A stretch of DNA of 64,000 bases, taken from assembly GCA_020725025.1 (NCBI GenBank), contig DYFV01000002.1, positions 62,001 through 126,000 on the forward strand, given 5' to 3'. Shown here one piece after another: positions 40,422-48,594 of the stretch. This DNA is from Azoarcus sp. GTDB lineage: Bacteria; Pseudomonadota; Gammaproteobacteria; Burkholderiales; Rhodocyclaceae. Below the pieces are notes generated by a model that was given only the letters and a program-made list of their open reading frames with translations, searched no databases and had not been told where the DNA came from. Position 1 is the stretch's first letter, and each line of letters opens with the position of its first letter. The position numbers and the translations under genes were made by a program.

Positions 40422-41876
40422 ATGAGTGTCGAGTTTCTGGTGAACTTCACCCCGCAGGAGACGCGGGTCGCAGTGGTCGAGCAGGGGGTGGTGCAGGAGC
40501 TGCACGTCGAGCGTACGGCCAGCCGGGGCATCGTCGGCAACGTCTATCTGGGCAAGGTGGTCCGGGTGCTGCCGGGCATGCAGTCGGCCTTCATCGACAT
40601 CGGTCTCGAGCGCACCGCCTTCCTGCATGTGGCCGACATCTGGAGCGACCGCCACAACGGCGACACCGGGCGGCCGATCGAGCGCATCCTGGCCGAGGGC
40701 CAGAGCCTCATGGTGCAGGTGCTGAAGGACCCGATCGGCACCAAGGGGGCGCGGCTGTCCACCCAGATCAGCATCGCCGGTCGGCTTCTGGTGTATCTCC
40801 CCCAGGAAAAGCACATCGGGATCTCCCAGCGCATCGAGGACGAAGCCGAGCGCGAGGCGCTGCGCGAACGGCTCACCCGCCTCGTGCCGGAGGACGAGCC
40901 GGGCGGCTTCATCGTGCGCACCATGGCCGAGTCGGCCTCCGATGCGGAGCTCTCCGCCGACATCGCGTATCTGAGGAAGCTGTGGGGCGAGATCCGCAAC
41001 GGGGCCACGGGACGGCTGCCGCCCGCCGTGCTCTACGAGGACCTCTCCCTGGGCCACCGCGTGCTGCGCGACCTGGTGGACGACGAGACGGGTCGCATCC
41101 TCATCGACTCGCGGGAGAACTTCCAGAAGCTCACCGCCTTCGCCGAGGAATACACGCCGAAGGTGCTGCCGCTCCTGGAGCACTACTCCGGCGAGCGGCC
41201 GCTGTTCGAGCTGCACAGCATCGAGGACGAGATCCAGAAGGCGCTCGCGCGCCGGGTCGACCTCAAGTCGGGCGGCTACCTCATCATCGACCAGACCGAG
41301 GCGATGACCACCATCGACGTGAACACCGGCGGCTTCGTCGGCGCGCGCAACTTCGACGACACCATCTTCAAGACCAACCTGGAGGCGGCCCAGACCATCG
41401 CCCGGCAGCTGCGCCTCAGGAACCTCGGCGGCATCATCATCATCGACTTCATCGACATGGAAAACGCCGAGCACCGCGACATGGTGCTCGACGAGTTCCG
41501 CAAGGCGCTGGCCCGCGACCACACCAAGATGAGCGTCAACGGCTTCACCGCCCTGGGGCTCGTGGAGATGACCCGCAAGCGCACCCGGGAGTCGCTCGCG
41601 CACCTGCTGTGCGAGCCCTGCCCCACCTGCGGCGGTCGCGGCGAGGTGAAGACCGCGCGCACGGTGTGCTACGAAATCCTGCGCGAGCTCCTGCGCGAGG
41701 CGCGTCAGTTCAACGCCAAGGAGTTCCGCGTGCTCGCGGCGCACAACGTGATCGACCTCTTCCTGGACGAGGAGTCCCAGTCGCTCGCCATGCTCTCCGA
41801 CTTCATCGGCAAGAAGATCTCCCTGCATCCCGAGGCGAGCTACACCCAGGAACAGTTCGACATCGTGCTGCTGTGA
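40422..41876 (+). CDS. rng: Ribonuclease G
   Basis: A 484-residue RNase E/G family endonuclease that matures the 16S rRNA 5' end and decays mRNA. N-terminal S1 domain ('ASRGIVGNVYLGKVVRVLPG', 'MQSAFIDIGLERTAFLHVAD'), DNase I-like catalytic part ('YLIIDQTEAMTTIDVNTGGF', 'GGIIIIDFIDMENAEHRDMV') and the Zn-link 'CEPCPTCGGRG'. It ends soon after the Zn-link, so it is RNase G and not RNase E. The TGA overlaps the GTG of the next gene. Confidence 0.96.
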   Translation: MSVEFLVNFTPQETRVAVVEQGVVQELHVERTASRGIVGNVYLGKVVRVLPGMQSAFIDIGLERTAFLHVADIWSDRHNGDTGRPIERILAEGQSLMVQVLKDPIGTKGARLSTQISIAGRLLVYLPQEKHIGISQRIEDEAEREALRERLTRLVPEDEPGGFIVRTMAESASDAELSADIAYLRKLWGEIRNGATGRLPPAVLYEDLSLGHRVLRDLVDDETGRILIDSRENFQKLTAFAEEYTPKVLPLLEHYSGERPLFELHSIEDEIQKALARRVDLKSGGYLIIDQTEAMTTIDVNTGGFVGARNFDDTIFKTNLEAAQTIARQLRLRNLGGIIIIDFIDMENAEHRDMVLDEFRKALARDHTKMSVNGFTALGLVEMTRKRTRESLAHLLCEPCPTCGGRGEVKTARTVCYEILRELLREARQFNAKEFRVLAAHNVIDLFLDEESQSLAMLSDFIGKKISLHPEASYTQEQFDIVLL

Positions 41877-42832
41877 GCGCCCCCCGCCCGGACGGCCCCG
41901 CAGAGCCGACTCCGCAACGCTACCCGAGCGCGCCCCTGCGCTACGCGGCGGCGACCCGTCCGGGCTTTCTCAGCGTCACCCTCATCGGCTGCCTCGTCGG
42001 CTTTGCCGCCGCGTACGCCGACGGCGCGCCCTTCGACGGGCTGCTCGCCGCCGTCGCGCTCGTACTCGCGCTCGTCGCCCACGCCGCCGGCAACGTCATC
42101 AACGACTACCACGATGCCGAAAGCGGTGCGGATGCCGCCAACACCGGGCGGCTGTTCCCCTTCACCGGCGGCAGCCGCTTCATCCAGAACGGCGTGCTCA
42201 CGCCGGGTGAGACCGCGCGCTTCGGCTACGGCCTGCTCGGTCTGGTGGTGCCGGGCGGGCTGTGGCTCGCGAGCCAGGCGGGCGGCGGCCTGCTCGCGAT
42301 CGGCTTCCTCGGCCTGCTGCTGGGCTGGGCCTATTCTGCGCCGCCGCTCAAGCTCGTGAGCCGCGGGCTTGGGGAGCTCGTCATCGCGGCATGCTGGCTG
42401 CTGGTGGTGGTCGGCGCCGACTACGTGCAGCGCGGCGCCTTCGCCTGGACCCCGATCGCCGCCGGCGTACCGTTCGCGCTACTCGTGGCCAACGTGCTCT
42501 TCATCAACCAGTTTCCGGACGCCGCAGGCGATGCGGCCGCGGGCAAGCACACGCTGGTCGTGCGCCTCGGGGCCGACACCGCCAAATGGGGCTACTTCGG
42601 CATCGCCGTGGCCGCCTATATCTGGCTCGTGCTGCAGGTGGGCCGAGACAACCTGCCCCAGGCCTGCGCCGCGGCGGCCTTCACGCTGCTCGCCTCCTTC
42701 CATGCTGCGCGCGGCCTGCGCGAGCATGCGCGGGAGCCGGCCGAGCTGGGCACCCCCATCAAGCTGACGATCGCCGCAGCCAATCTTCACGGCCTCGTCC
42801 TCGCCGCCACCCTCGCCTACGCCCGCCCCTAG
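41873..42832 (+). CDS. UbiA/MenA-type prenyltransferase
   Basis: A 319-residue membrane protein with about eight helices and both Asp-rich motifs of the UbiA superfamily: 'GNVINDYHDAESGADAANTG' (NDxxDxxxD) and 'FPDAAGDAAAGKHTLVVRLG' (DxxGDxxxGK). Wording of the first motif is closer to MenA (dihydroxynaphthoate polyprenyltransferase) than to UbiA. The GTG start at 41873 overlaps the rng TGA (GTGA). Its TAG stop is the first of a run of CCCCTAG heptamers. Substrate is inferred. Confidence 0.8.
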   Translation: MSAPRPDGPAEPTPQRYPSAPLRYAAATRPGFLSVTLIGCLVGFAAAYADGAPFDGLLAAVALVLALVAHAAGNVINDYHDAESGADAANTGRLFPFTGGSRFIQNGVLTPGETARFGYGLLGLVVPGGLWLASQAGGGLLAIGFLGLLLGWAYSAPPLKLVSRGLGELVIAACWLLVVVGADYVQRGAFAWTPIAAGVPFALLVANVLFINQFPDAAGDAAAGKHTLVVRLGADTAKWGYFGIAVAAYIWLVLQVGRDNLPQACAAAAFTLLASFHAARGLREHAREPAELGTPIKLTIAAANLHGLVLAATLAYARP

Positions 42833-42888
42833 CCCCTAGCCCCTAGCCCCTAGCCCCTAGCCCCTAGACCCTAGCCCCTAGCCCCTAG
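42826..42888 (+). repeat. Nine tandem CCCCTAG heptamers between the prenyltransferase and ruvA
   Basis: Nine direct copies of a 7-mer, perfect except copy 7 (ACCCTAG, 42868-42874). Copy 1 includes the TAG stop of the prenyltransferase; the last copy ends 2 bases before the ruvA ATG. The repeat therefore fills the whole intergenic region and leaves no Shine-Dalgarno for ruvA. The complementary strand has eight G4 runs and one G3 run, enough for a G-quadruplex. Confidence 0.97.
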
Positions 42889-42890
42889 CC

Positions 42891-43490
42891 ATGATCGGAC
42901 GCATCGCCGGCATCCTGCTGGAAAAGAACCCGCCCCAGATCCTCGTCGACTGCAACGGCGTCGGCTACGAGCTGGACGTACCCATGAGCACCTTCTACAA
43001 CCTGCCCGCCACCGGCGAGCGGGTGGCGCTCCACACCCATTTCGCAGTGCGCGAGGACGGGCACTTCCTCTACGGCTTCGCCAGTGCGGAGGAGCGGGCG
43101 GCCTTCCGCCAGCTCCTGAAGGTCTCGGGGATCGGGGCACGCACCGCGCTCGCCGTACTCTCCGGCCTATCGGTCACCGACCTCGTCCAGGCGGTGGCCC
43201 TGCAGGAGGCGGGCCGGCTGGTGAAGATCCCGGGCATCGGCAAGAAGACCGCCGAGCGGCTGCTCCTGGAGCTGCGCGACAAGCTGGGGCAGGCGATCCC
43301 TGCCCTCGCCCCGCGCCCGGGACAAACGGCGGCCGGGGCGCCCGGCGACGCCCGGGCGGACATCCTCCACGCGCTGCTCGCGCTCGGCTACAACGAGCGC
43401 GAGGCGGCCGGGGCGATGAAGGCGCTGCCGGAAGGGTGCGGCGTCGCCGAAGGCATCCGGCTGGCGCTGCGCCAATTGTCGAAAAGCTGA
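42891..43490 (+). CDS. ruvA: Holliday junction helicase subunit RuvA
   Basis: A 199-residue RuvA. It starts with the canonical '[20 protein letters not shown]', has the helix-hairpin-helix pair '[20 protein letters not shown]' and '[20 protein letters not shown]', and the C-terminal RuvB-binding domain ('[20 protein letters not shown]'). It binds Holliday junctions as a tetramer and guides the RuvB motor. There is no ribosome site upstream because the CCCCTAG array abuts the ATG. ruvB is not adjacent: two PEP-CTERM genes lie between. Confidence 0.96.
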   Translation: MIGRIAGILLEKNPPQILVDCNGVGYELDVPMSTFYNLPATGERVALHTHFAVREDGHFLYGFASAEERAAFRQLLKVSGIGARTALAVLSGLSVTDLVQAVALQEAGRLVKIPGIGKKTAERLLLELRDKLGQAIPALAPRPGQTAAGAPGDARADILHALLALGYNEREAAGAMKALPEGCGVAEGIRLALRQLSKS

Positions 43491-43591
43491 ACCGCGGCGG
43501 AGGGGCCGCGGCGGGCGCGTTGCCAGACGATCGCGGTCGACGCGGTCCCTACCGGCGGCACCGTAGCTCGTACCATACCCGCTTTGCGCAG

Positions 43592-43625
43592 CTGTCGCCT
43601 GTGCCCGACAGCTTTGATTGTCGGG
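43592..43625 (+). promoter_or_regulatory. Overlapping inverted repeats upstream of PEP-CTERM gene 1 (possible enhancer site)
   Basis: CTGTCG (43592-43597) pairs with CGACAG (43606-43611), and CCCGACA (43604-43610) pairs with TGTCGGG (43619-43625). The group lies about 75-105 bases before the sigma-54 promoter, where activator sites usually are. A TGTCG is also found 70 bases before the second sigma-54 promoter (44662-44666). A ruvA terminator is the alternative, but the T-tract is poor. Confidence 0.4.
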
Positions 43626-43698
43626 ATTTCTTACGCCGTTTTTTGGCTCGAAAACCGCTTCCACCGCCTTCCGTCGCGAAAACAGCCGTTTGGCCGAT

Positions 43699-43714
43699 TG
43701 GCACAATCGATGCT
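43699..43714 (+). promoter_or_regulatory. Sigma-54 promoter of PEP-CTERM gene 1
   Basis: TGGCACAATCGATGCT matches the -24/-12 consensus TGGCAC-N5-TTGC with invariant GG and GC ten bases apart. It is 46 bases before the ATG. The same element precedes the second PEP-CTERM gene. Confidence 0.78.
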
Positions 43715-43759
43715 GAATCTCCCTCGGGCAGATCGCCTGAAATCTTGTGGAGATCGGAC

Positions 43760-44569
43760 ATGAAAAAGCTAATCGGAACCTTGGGCGTCGCGAGCGCCCT
43801 GCTCGTCGCCCCGGCGGCTCACGCGGAACTGGTCACCCAGTGGGACTACGTCGTGACCCTGGAATGGACGGACGCCACCTTCGTGGCCGGCGCCAACGAC
43901 GGTGACCCGTTCGGGCCCGGCACCACCTTCCAGAACGAAGACGTCATCAGCTGGGGCGCGCCCGGCGGCGACTTCACGAATCAGGCTGCGGCCCCCGAAG
44001 ATGCCCGCAGCGCGCTGGTGATCACCGACGACCCGGCCAACGGCACTGCGATCACCAACGGCGGCCCGGCGCCGACCAACACGGTGACTCACTGGAACAA
44101 CGCGATCCACCAATCCTACGACACCCTCGACACCGCCACCGCCGAGACCACGCTGACGCTCACGCCGCTGGTGCCCCCGGGCGACCCGCAGGAAACGGTC
44201 GATCGCACGTTCGTCGTGGAGTTCGCCGAGACCGTGAACGAGGCGCCCTGCGGCTTCGAGTCCGATTCCGTGTGTGACGACATCTTCACCATCATCCTGG
44301 GCGAGCTCTCCTTCGACTTCGTCTTCGACGGCATCACCTACACCGTGACGATCGTCGAGTTGTCGGGCAATCTGGGCGAGCTCACCGACGCGCAATGCGC
44401 TGCGGCCGGCGCCGCCCCCGGTTGCGTGGGCATCACCACCCTCGAGAACGCCGCGCAGGACGTGAACTTCGGCATCCTCATCTCCGCCGCCGTCCCCGAG
44501 CCGGGCGTGCTGGCCCTCCTGGGCATCGGGCTGATCGGACTGGGCGCCATGCGTCGCAAGAGCCTCTGA
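43760..44569 (+). CDS. PEP-CTERM protein, THxN family (copy 1)
   Basis: A 269-residue exported protein with a signal peptide (1-22, 'ALLVAPAAHAEL'), a beta-rich body carrying the 'NTVTHWNNAI' THxN motif near residue 115 and two Cys pairs ('APCGFESDSVCDD', 'AQCAAAGAAPGC'), and a C-terminal PEP-CTERM sorting signal: VPEP, a hydrophobic helix, then RRK. Exosortase would cleave at this signal and pass the protein to the surface or exopolysaccharide matrix. Exosortase genes are not in the window. It has a sigma-54 promoter upstream and a strong terminator downstream, so it is a monocistronic unit. Confidence 0.92.
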   Translation: MKKLIGTLGVASALLVAPAAHAELVTQWDYVVTLEWTDATFVAGANDGDPFGPGTTFQNEDVISWGAPGGDFTNQAAAPEDARSALVITDDPANGTAITNGGPAPTNTVTHWNNAIHQSYDTLDTATAETTLTLTPLVPPGDPQETVDRTFVVEFAETVNEAPCGFESDSVCDDIFTIILGELSFDFVFDGITYTVTIVELSGNLGELTDAQCAAAGAAPGCVGITTLENAAQDVNFGILISAAVPEPGVLALLGIGLIGLGAMRRKSL

Positions 44570-44588
44570 GGCTTACTTGCCACACCGG

Positions 44589-44615
44589 AAAAAGGGAGCT
44601 TCGGCTCCCTTTTTT
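44589..44615 (+). terminator. Intrinsic terminator after PEP-CTERM gene 1
   Basis: Stem AAAAAGGGAGC / GCTCCCTTTTT with a TTCG tetraloop and a T-tract; 20 bases after the stop. A textbook Rho-independent terminator. Confidence 0.95.
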
Positions 44616-44731
44616 GTTGCCCCACCCGCCCGGAAGCACGGCAGGAACCCCACCTGGACAGTGTCGAAAAGTTTTACAGTAATCCCTTACCCCATAGCCG
44701 GTACTTTTTATATATCAACGCGTTAGCTTGA

Positions 44732-44747
44732 TGGCACGGCTGATGCT
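44732..44747 (+). promoter_or_regulatory. Sigma-54 promoter of PEP-CTERM gene 2
   Basis: TGGCACGGCTGATGCT, a near-perfect -24/-12 element, 53 bases before the ATG. It matches the element at 43699 in 12 of 16 positions, including all conserved ones. An AT-rich stretch (TTTTTATATAT, 44705-44715) lies just upstream and might favour bending. Confidence 0.85.
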
Positions 44748-44799
44748 ACATGACTGGCGAGAGCAATCCCGGACACCTCACCTACCCCAGGGAGCAGAC

Positions 44800-45597
44800 A
44801 TGAACATCAAGAAAATCCTTGCTGCAGCGGGCCTGACCGGCGCCCTTGCGTTCGCATCCAGCGCCCATGCGGTGCTCATCACTTCGTGGGACTACACGGT
44901 CACCCTCGCGTGGACCAACAACGTCACCTTCACCGACGGCGGCGGCACCCCCTACAATGACGCAAGCCTGATCAGCTGGGGCGCCAGCGGCGTCGGCACC
45001 GATCCGGTGAACAGCGGCGACGCGGCGACCTCGCGCAGCGGCCTGGAGATCACCGACTCGCCCGCCAACGGCGTCGCGTTCACCAACGGCCCGTTCGCCC
45101 CGACGAACACGGTCACCCACTTCAACAACGCCATCCTGGCCAGTTTCGCCACCCTCAGCACGGCCGAACTCGTCACCTCGCTCACCCTGACGCCGCTCAC
45201 CCCCGTGGTGGGTCCGGACATCGGTCCGGTCTCGACGAATTTCGCCGTGCGCTTCACCGAGACCCTCAACTCGGCGCCCTGCGGTTTCGACGCCGAGACG
45301 GTGTGCGACGACATCTTCGTGGTGACCTTCGGCGACCTCGACTTCTCGTTCGACCTGGACGGCTTCACCTACACGGTGAACATCATCGAGACGACTCAGA
45401 GCCTGAACGCCTTGTCGCCGGAGGCGTGCGCCGCGGCCGGGGCAGCCTTCCCGTGCATCGGCTTCCAGACGCCCGAAGGCCAGGCCACTCCCGCCTCGTT
45501 CGCCTTCACCATCACCGCCGTGCCCGAGCCCGGCATCCTGGCCCTGCTCGGCCTGGGACTCCTCGGCCTGGGGCTTGCCCGCCGCAAGACCCACTGA
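44800..45597 (+). CDS. PEP-CTERM protein, THxN family (copy 2)
   Basis: A 265-residue paralogue of the protein at 43760. Signal peptide (1-24, 'ALAFASSAHAV'), body with 'NTVTHFNNAI' and the same Cys pairs ('APCGFDAETVCDD', 'EACAAAGAAFPC'), and a C-terminal VPEP-helix-RRK sorting signal. The two proteins share domain order throughout but have diverged in the loops, so the duplication is old. Ribosome site GGGAGCAG. Sigma-54 promoter upstream, tetraloop terminator downstream. Predicted surface or matrix protein, of the kind linked with floc formation in related bacteria. Confidence 0.92.
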   Translation: MNIKKILAAAGLTGALAFASSAHAVLITSWDYTVTLAWTNNVTFTDGGGTPYNDASLISWGASGVGTDPVNSGDAATSRSGLEITDSPANGVAFTNGPFAPTNTVTHFNNAILASFATLSTAELVTSLTLTPLTPVVGPDIGPVSTNFAVRFTETLNSAPCGFDAETVCDDIFVVTFGDLDFSFDLDGFTYTVNIIETTQSLNALSPEACAAAGAAFPCIGFQTPEGQATPASFAFTITAVPEPGILALLGLGLLGLGLARRKTH

Positions 45598-45618
45598 GTC
45601 GTCGGCGCGACCGGATCA

Positions 45619-45641
45619 GGGGAGCTTCGGCTCCCCTTTTT
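45619..45641 (+). terminator. Intrinsic terminator after PEP-CTERM gene 2
   Basis: GGGGAGC / GCTCCCC stem with TTCG tetraloop and TTTTT tail, 22 bases after the stop. It closely resembles the terminator of the first copy. Confidence 0.95.
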
Positions 45642-45684
45642 CTTTGGGGTGCGACGGCGGGCTGCCGTGGGCTACACTTCGCGC

Positions 45685-46737
45685 ATGATCGAAACCGACA
45701 AGCTCCAGGGGCCGCGGCTCGTGTCCGCGCAGGCGGCCGACCGCCAGGAAGACGCCGTCGAGCGGGCGCTGCGTCCCAAGCGGCTCGCCGAGTACGTGGG
45801 CCAGGCGCGCATCCGCGAACAGCTCGAGATCTTCATCCAGGCCGCGCGCGGGCGCGGCGAAGCACTCGACCACGTGCTGCTGTTCGGCCCGCCGGGGCTG
45901 GGCAAGACCACGCTCGCGCACATCGTCGCTGCGGAGATGGGCGTCAACCTCCGCCAGACCTCGGGACCGGTGCTGGAGCGCGCAGGCGACCTCGCGGCGC
46001 TGCTCACCAACCTCGAGCCGCACGACGTGCTCTTCATCGACGAGATCCATCGCCTCTCGCCCGTGGTTGAGGAGATCCTCTATCCGGCGCTCGAGGACTA
46101 CCAGATCGACATCATGATCGGCGAGGGCCCGGCGGCCCGCTCGGTGAAGCTCGACCTGCCGCCGTTCACCCTGATCGGCGCCACCACCCGCGCCGGCATG
46201 CTCACCAACCCGCTGCGCGACCGCTTCGGGATCGTGTCGCGGCTGGAGTTCTACACGGCCGAAGAGCTCGGCTTCATCGTCGAGCGCTCGGCACGCCTGC
46301 TGGGCGTCGACATCGACGAAGGCGGCGCCGGCGAGATCGCGCGGCGGGCACGCGGTACGCCGCGAATCGCGAACCGCCTGCTGCGCCGGGTGCGCGACTA
46401 CGCGCAGGTGCGCGCGGGCGGCCACATCAGCGCCGAGGTCGCGGATGCGGCGCTCGGCATGCTGGAGGTGGACCACCTGGGCCTCGACATCATGGACCGC
46501 AAGCTTCTCGGCGCCATGCTGGAAAAGTTCGGCGGCGGGCCGGTAGGCCTCGACAACCTCGCTGCGGCCATCGGCGAATCCAGCGACACCATCGAGGATG
46601 TGTTGGAGCCTTACCTCATCCAGCAGGGCTACCTGCAGCGCACCCCGCGCGGGCGCATGGCCACGCCGTCCATCTGGCGCCACTTCGGCCTCACGCCGCC
46701 CGGCGCAGCGGCGAGCGGCAACCTGTGGGCACAGTAG
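45685..46737 (+). CDS. ruvB: Holliday junction helicase motor RuvB
   Basis: A 350-residue AAA+ ATPase that drives branch migration with RuvA. Walker A '[20 protein letters not shown]', Walker B '[13 protein letters not shown]', sensor 1 '[11 protein letters not shown]', arginine finger region 'NPLRDRFG', and the winged-helix C-terminus ('[20 protein letters not shown]'). The start at 45685 is the family start. A TACACT -10-like box ends only 8 bases before the ATG, so transcripts may have a very short leader. It is separated from ruvA by the PEP-CTERM pair. Confidence 0.96.
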   Translation: MIETDKLQGPRLVSAQAADRQEDAVERALRPKRLAEYVGQARIREQLEIFIQAARGRGEALDHVLLFGPPGLGKTTLAHIVAAEMGVNLRQTSGPVLERAGDLAALLTNLEPHDVLFIDEIHRLSPVVEEILYPALEDYQIDIMIGEGPAARSVKLDLPPFTLIGATTRAGMLTNPLRDRFGIVSRLEFYTAEELGFIVERSARLLGVDIDEGGAGEIARRARGTPRIANRLLRRVRDYAQVRAGGHISAEVADAALGMLEVDHLGLDIMDRKLLGAMLEKFGGGPVGLDNLAAAIGESSDTIEDVLEPYLIQQGYLQRTPRGRMATPSIWRHFGLTPPGAAASGNLWAQ

Positions 46738-46775
46738 GCCGCCCGGCGGCCGCCCCGCCGGGGGAGCCCGCTCGC

Positions 46776-47309
46776 TCAGCGCGCCTCCGCCTCCAGCAGC
46801 GACGGGACCCCGCTCATCCTTTCGCGCGCATCGAAATCCGGCGCATCGACCTTCTCCTCGACCGGATGCTTCGTCATCATGAGAAAGGCACCGAGCGCAA
46901 CGAGCAGAATGGCCCCGGCCATCACCGTAGCCACCGCATAAGGCAGATTCCCGGCAAGCTCGAACTGGCTGAACTTGATCACGAGCAGCAGGCCCTCGAG
47001 CGCCAGGGCGATGCAGGCGATACTGATGAAACGGGGTACCGTACGCCCCAACACGACGGCGATATGTCCATCCTCGGGGTCGCCGTACTCACGGCTGACC
47101 ACCAGGCCGAGCTCGAAGGCGGCGAGCGCGATGACCGCGGTGTTGATGGCCTTCACCGCCGCCGCCGCGATCTGGTCGGGCTCGGCGATGGCGTTCACCA
47201 GACCATAGAGGGTGATGAGTCCGAGCAGCGCCGCGAAGGCGAAGAAGATGGCGGAGAATCCGAATGCGATCAGGCGTCGCAGCATGTAGGGAGCGTTGTA
47301 GTCGTTCAT
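46776..47309 (-). CDS. Four-helix inner membrane protein, unknown function
   Basis: A 177-residue protein with four hydrophobic segments ('FGFSAIFFAFAALLGLITLY', 'AINTAVIALAAFELGLVVS', 'FISIACIALALEGLLLVIKF', 'AVATVMAGAILLVALGAFLM') and a short acidic C-terminal tail. The middle loop 'REYGDPEDGHIAVVLGRTVP' is the most distinctive part. There is some likeness in layout to PsiE-type proteins, not enough for a name. It is convergent with ruvB. The start at 47309 (MNDYN) is favoured by the membrane topology. Confidence 0.7.
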   Translation of the reverse strand: MNDYNAPYMLRRLIAFGFSAIFFAFAALLGLITLYGLVNAIAEPDQIAAAAVKAINTAVIALAAFELGLVVSREYGDPEDGHIAVVLGRTVPRFISIACIALALEGLLLVIKFSQFELAGNLPYAVATVMAGAILLVALGAFLMMTKHPVEEKVDAPDFDARERMSGVPSLLEAEAR

Positions 47310-47442
47310 GATCGGCCTCGTGTTGTCGTTTCCGCCGTCATCATGGCCGGGGCGCCGCGAGAAATGCGGCGGATGTGTATCGAAGCGTTTGCTGCAGGAC
47401 AGTATCGGCAGGCCCGCGATCGTGCCCGGCCACGCCCGGATC

Positions 47443-47459
47443 GTGTGGGAAATCCACAC
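47443..47459. repeat. Operator-like inverted repeat GTGTGG-N5-CCACAC
   Basis: A perfect 6-base dyad with a 5-base centre in the divergent region between the membrane protein (starts 47309) and the SGNH hydrolase (starts 47591). A partial further CCACAC follows at 47463-47468. Spacing and size suit a dimeric regulator. The remaining bases of 47310-47590 show no other element I can support. Confidence 0.4.
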
Positions 47460-47590
47460 ACACCACACGGACGCGACGGATATTCCTCGGGACTGACGCA
47501 GCACAGTCCCTGCCGCGTGCCCATGGGCCGGCTTCACATTCTTTTACCAGGCTCGCCGCGGCCGGACGAGCCGCCCGGGAGGAAGGCACC

Positions 47591-48235
47591 ATGAGGCAGA
47601 TCCTTGTTTACGGCGACTCCCTTTCGTGGGGCATCGTCCCCGGAACCCGCGCCCGCCATCCGTTCGACGTGCGCTGGCCGGGCGTGCTGGAGCGGCAGCT
47701 CACCGAAGCCGGGCTGGACGTCCGCGTGATCGAGGATTGTCTCAACGGGCGGCGCACCGTCTGGGAGGACCCGTTCAAGCCGGGCCGCAACGGCCTCGTC
47801 GGGCTCGAGCAGCGTATCGAGCTCCATTCGCCGCTGGCGCTGGTCGTGCTGATGCTCGGCAACAACGACTTCCAGTCCATGCATCCCCACACCGCCTGGC
47901 ACGCCGCGCAAGGGGTGGCCGCGCTGGCGGGAGCCATCCGCCGCGCGCCGATCGAGCCGGGCATGCCGGTGCCACCCATCCTCATCGTGGCGCCTCCGCC
48001 GGTGACCCGGCCGGCCGGCACGATGGCCGACAAGTTCCGGGGCGCGGACGAGAAGTGCCGCGGGCTGGCTGCGGCGCTGGAAGCGGTCGCGGCCCAGGCG
48101 GGGTGCGCCTTCTACGACGCGGGCGGGGTCGCGCGCTGCAGCCCGACCGACGGCGTGCATCTGGACGCCGCCGACCACATCGCGCTCGGCGAAGCGCTGG
48201 CCACGGTCGTGCCGCCCCTGCTCGGACCGGCCTGA
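47591..48235 (+). CDS. SGNH/GDSL hydrolase (arylesterase-like)
   Basis: A 214-residue esterase. Block I 'ILVYGDSLSWGIVP' holds the nucleophile Ser, block III 'LMLGNNDFQS' the oxyanion Asn, and block V 'DGVHLDAADH' the catalytic Asp and His. No signal peptide, so it acts in the cytoplasm. Relatives act on aryl or acyl esters. The ATG at 47591 follows a GGGAGGAAGG site. A small membrane protein follows 8 bases later. Confidence 0.87.
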   Translation: MRQILVYGDSLSWGIVPGTRARHPFDVRWPGVLERQLTEAGLDVRVIEDCLNGRRTVWEDPFKPGRNGLVGLEQRIELHSPLALVVLMLGNNDFQSMHPHTAWHAAQGVAALAGAIRRAPIEPGMPVPPILIVAPPPVTRPAGTMADKFRGADEKCRGLAAALEAVAAQAGCAFYDAGGVARCSPTDGVHLDAADHIALGEALATVVPPLLGPA

Positions 48236-48243
48236 GATCCGCG

Positions 48244-48594
48244 GTGCGCACCTTCCTCGCCTTCGTGATCGTGATGTGTCTGGTCGGCGGGCTCTACCTG
48301 CTCGGCGGCCCGTCCTTCTTCTGGCCCGACCGCCTGGACCCGTCCCACGGCGTACTCCTGAGCGGGGTCTCCTCGAAACTCCTCGGCGCAGGCCTGCTCC
48401 TGGTGAGCGCGCTCGGGGTCATGGCCGCACGCCAGGCCGCGCACAGCGGCGGCAAGCCCGCCCCGAAAGACTGGCAGCTGCGCTACTTCCTGCTCCTGGT
48501 GCTCGCGCTCGCCCTGATCGGAACCGCCTTCAGCGTGGGCGAGCGGGGGCCGAACCCCGACTGGCGCGCGCCGGCCGGCCGTCAGCCGACCTGA
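48244..48594 (+). CDS. Small membrane protein, unknown function
   Basis: A 116-residue protein with three hydrophobic segments ('FLAFVIVMCLVGGLYLLGG', 'LLGAGLLLVSALGVMAA', 'YFLLLVLALALIGTAFSVGE'). It starts with GTG at 48244, just after the esterase stop. The 3' end overlaps the convergent rlmI gene by 13 bases. I recognise no family. Likely co-transcribed with the esterase. Confidence 0.65.
   Translation: MRTFLAFVIVMCLVGGLYLLGGPSFFWPDRLDPSHGVLLSGVSSKLLGAGLLLVSALGVMAARQAAHSGGKPAPKDWQLRYFLLLVLALALIGTAFSVGERGPNPDWRAPAGRQPT

Noticed and set aside
42826-42888. CRISPR array or telomere-like end
   Set aside because: Units are 7 bases with no spacers, so not CRISPR. Likeness to eukaryotic CCCTAA repeats is by chance; the array lies within the chromosome between two intact genes.
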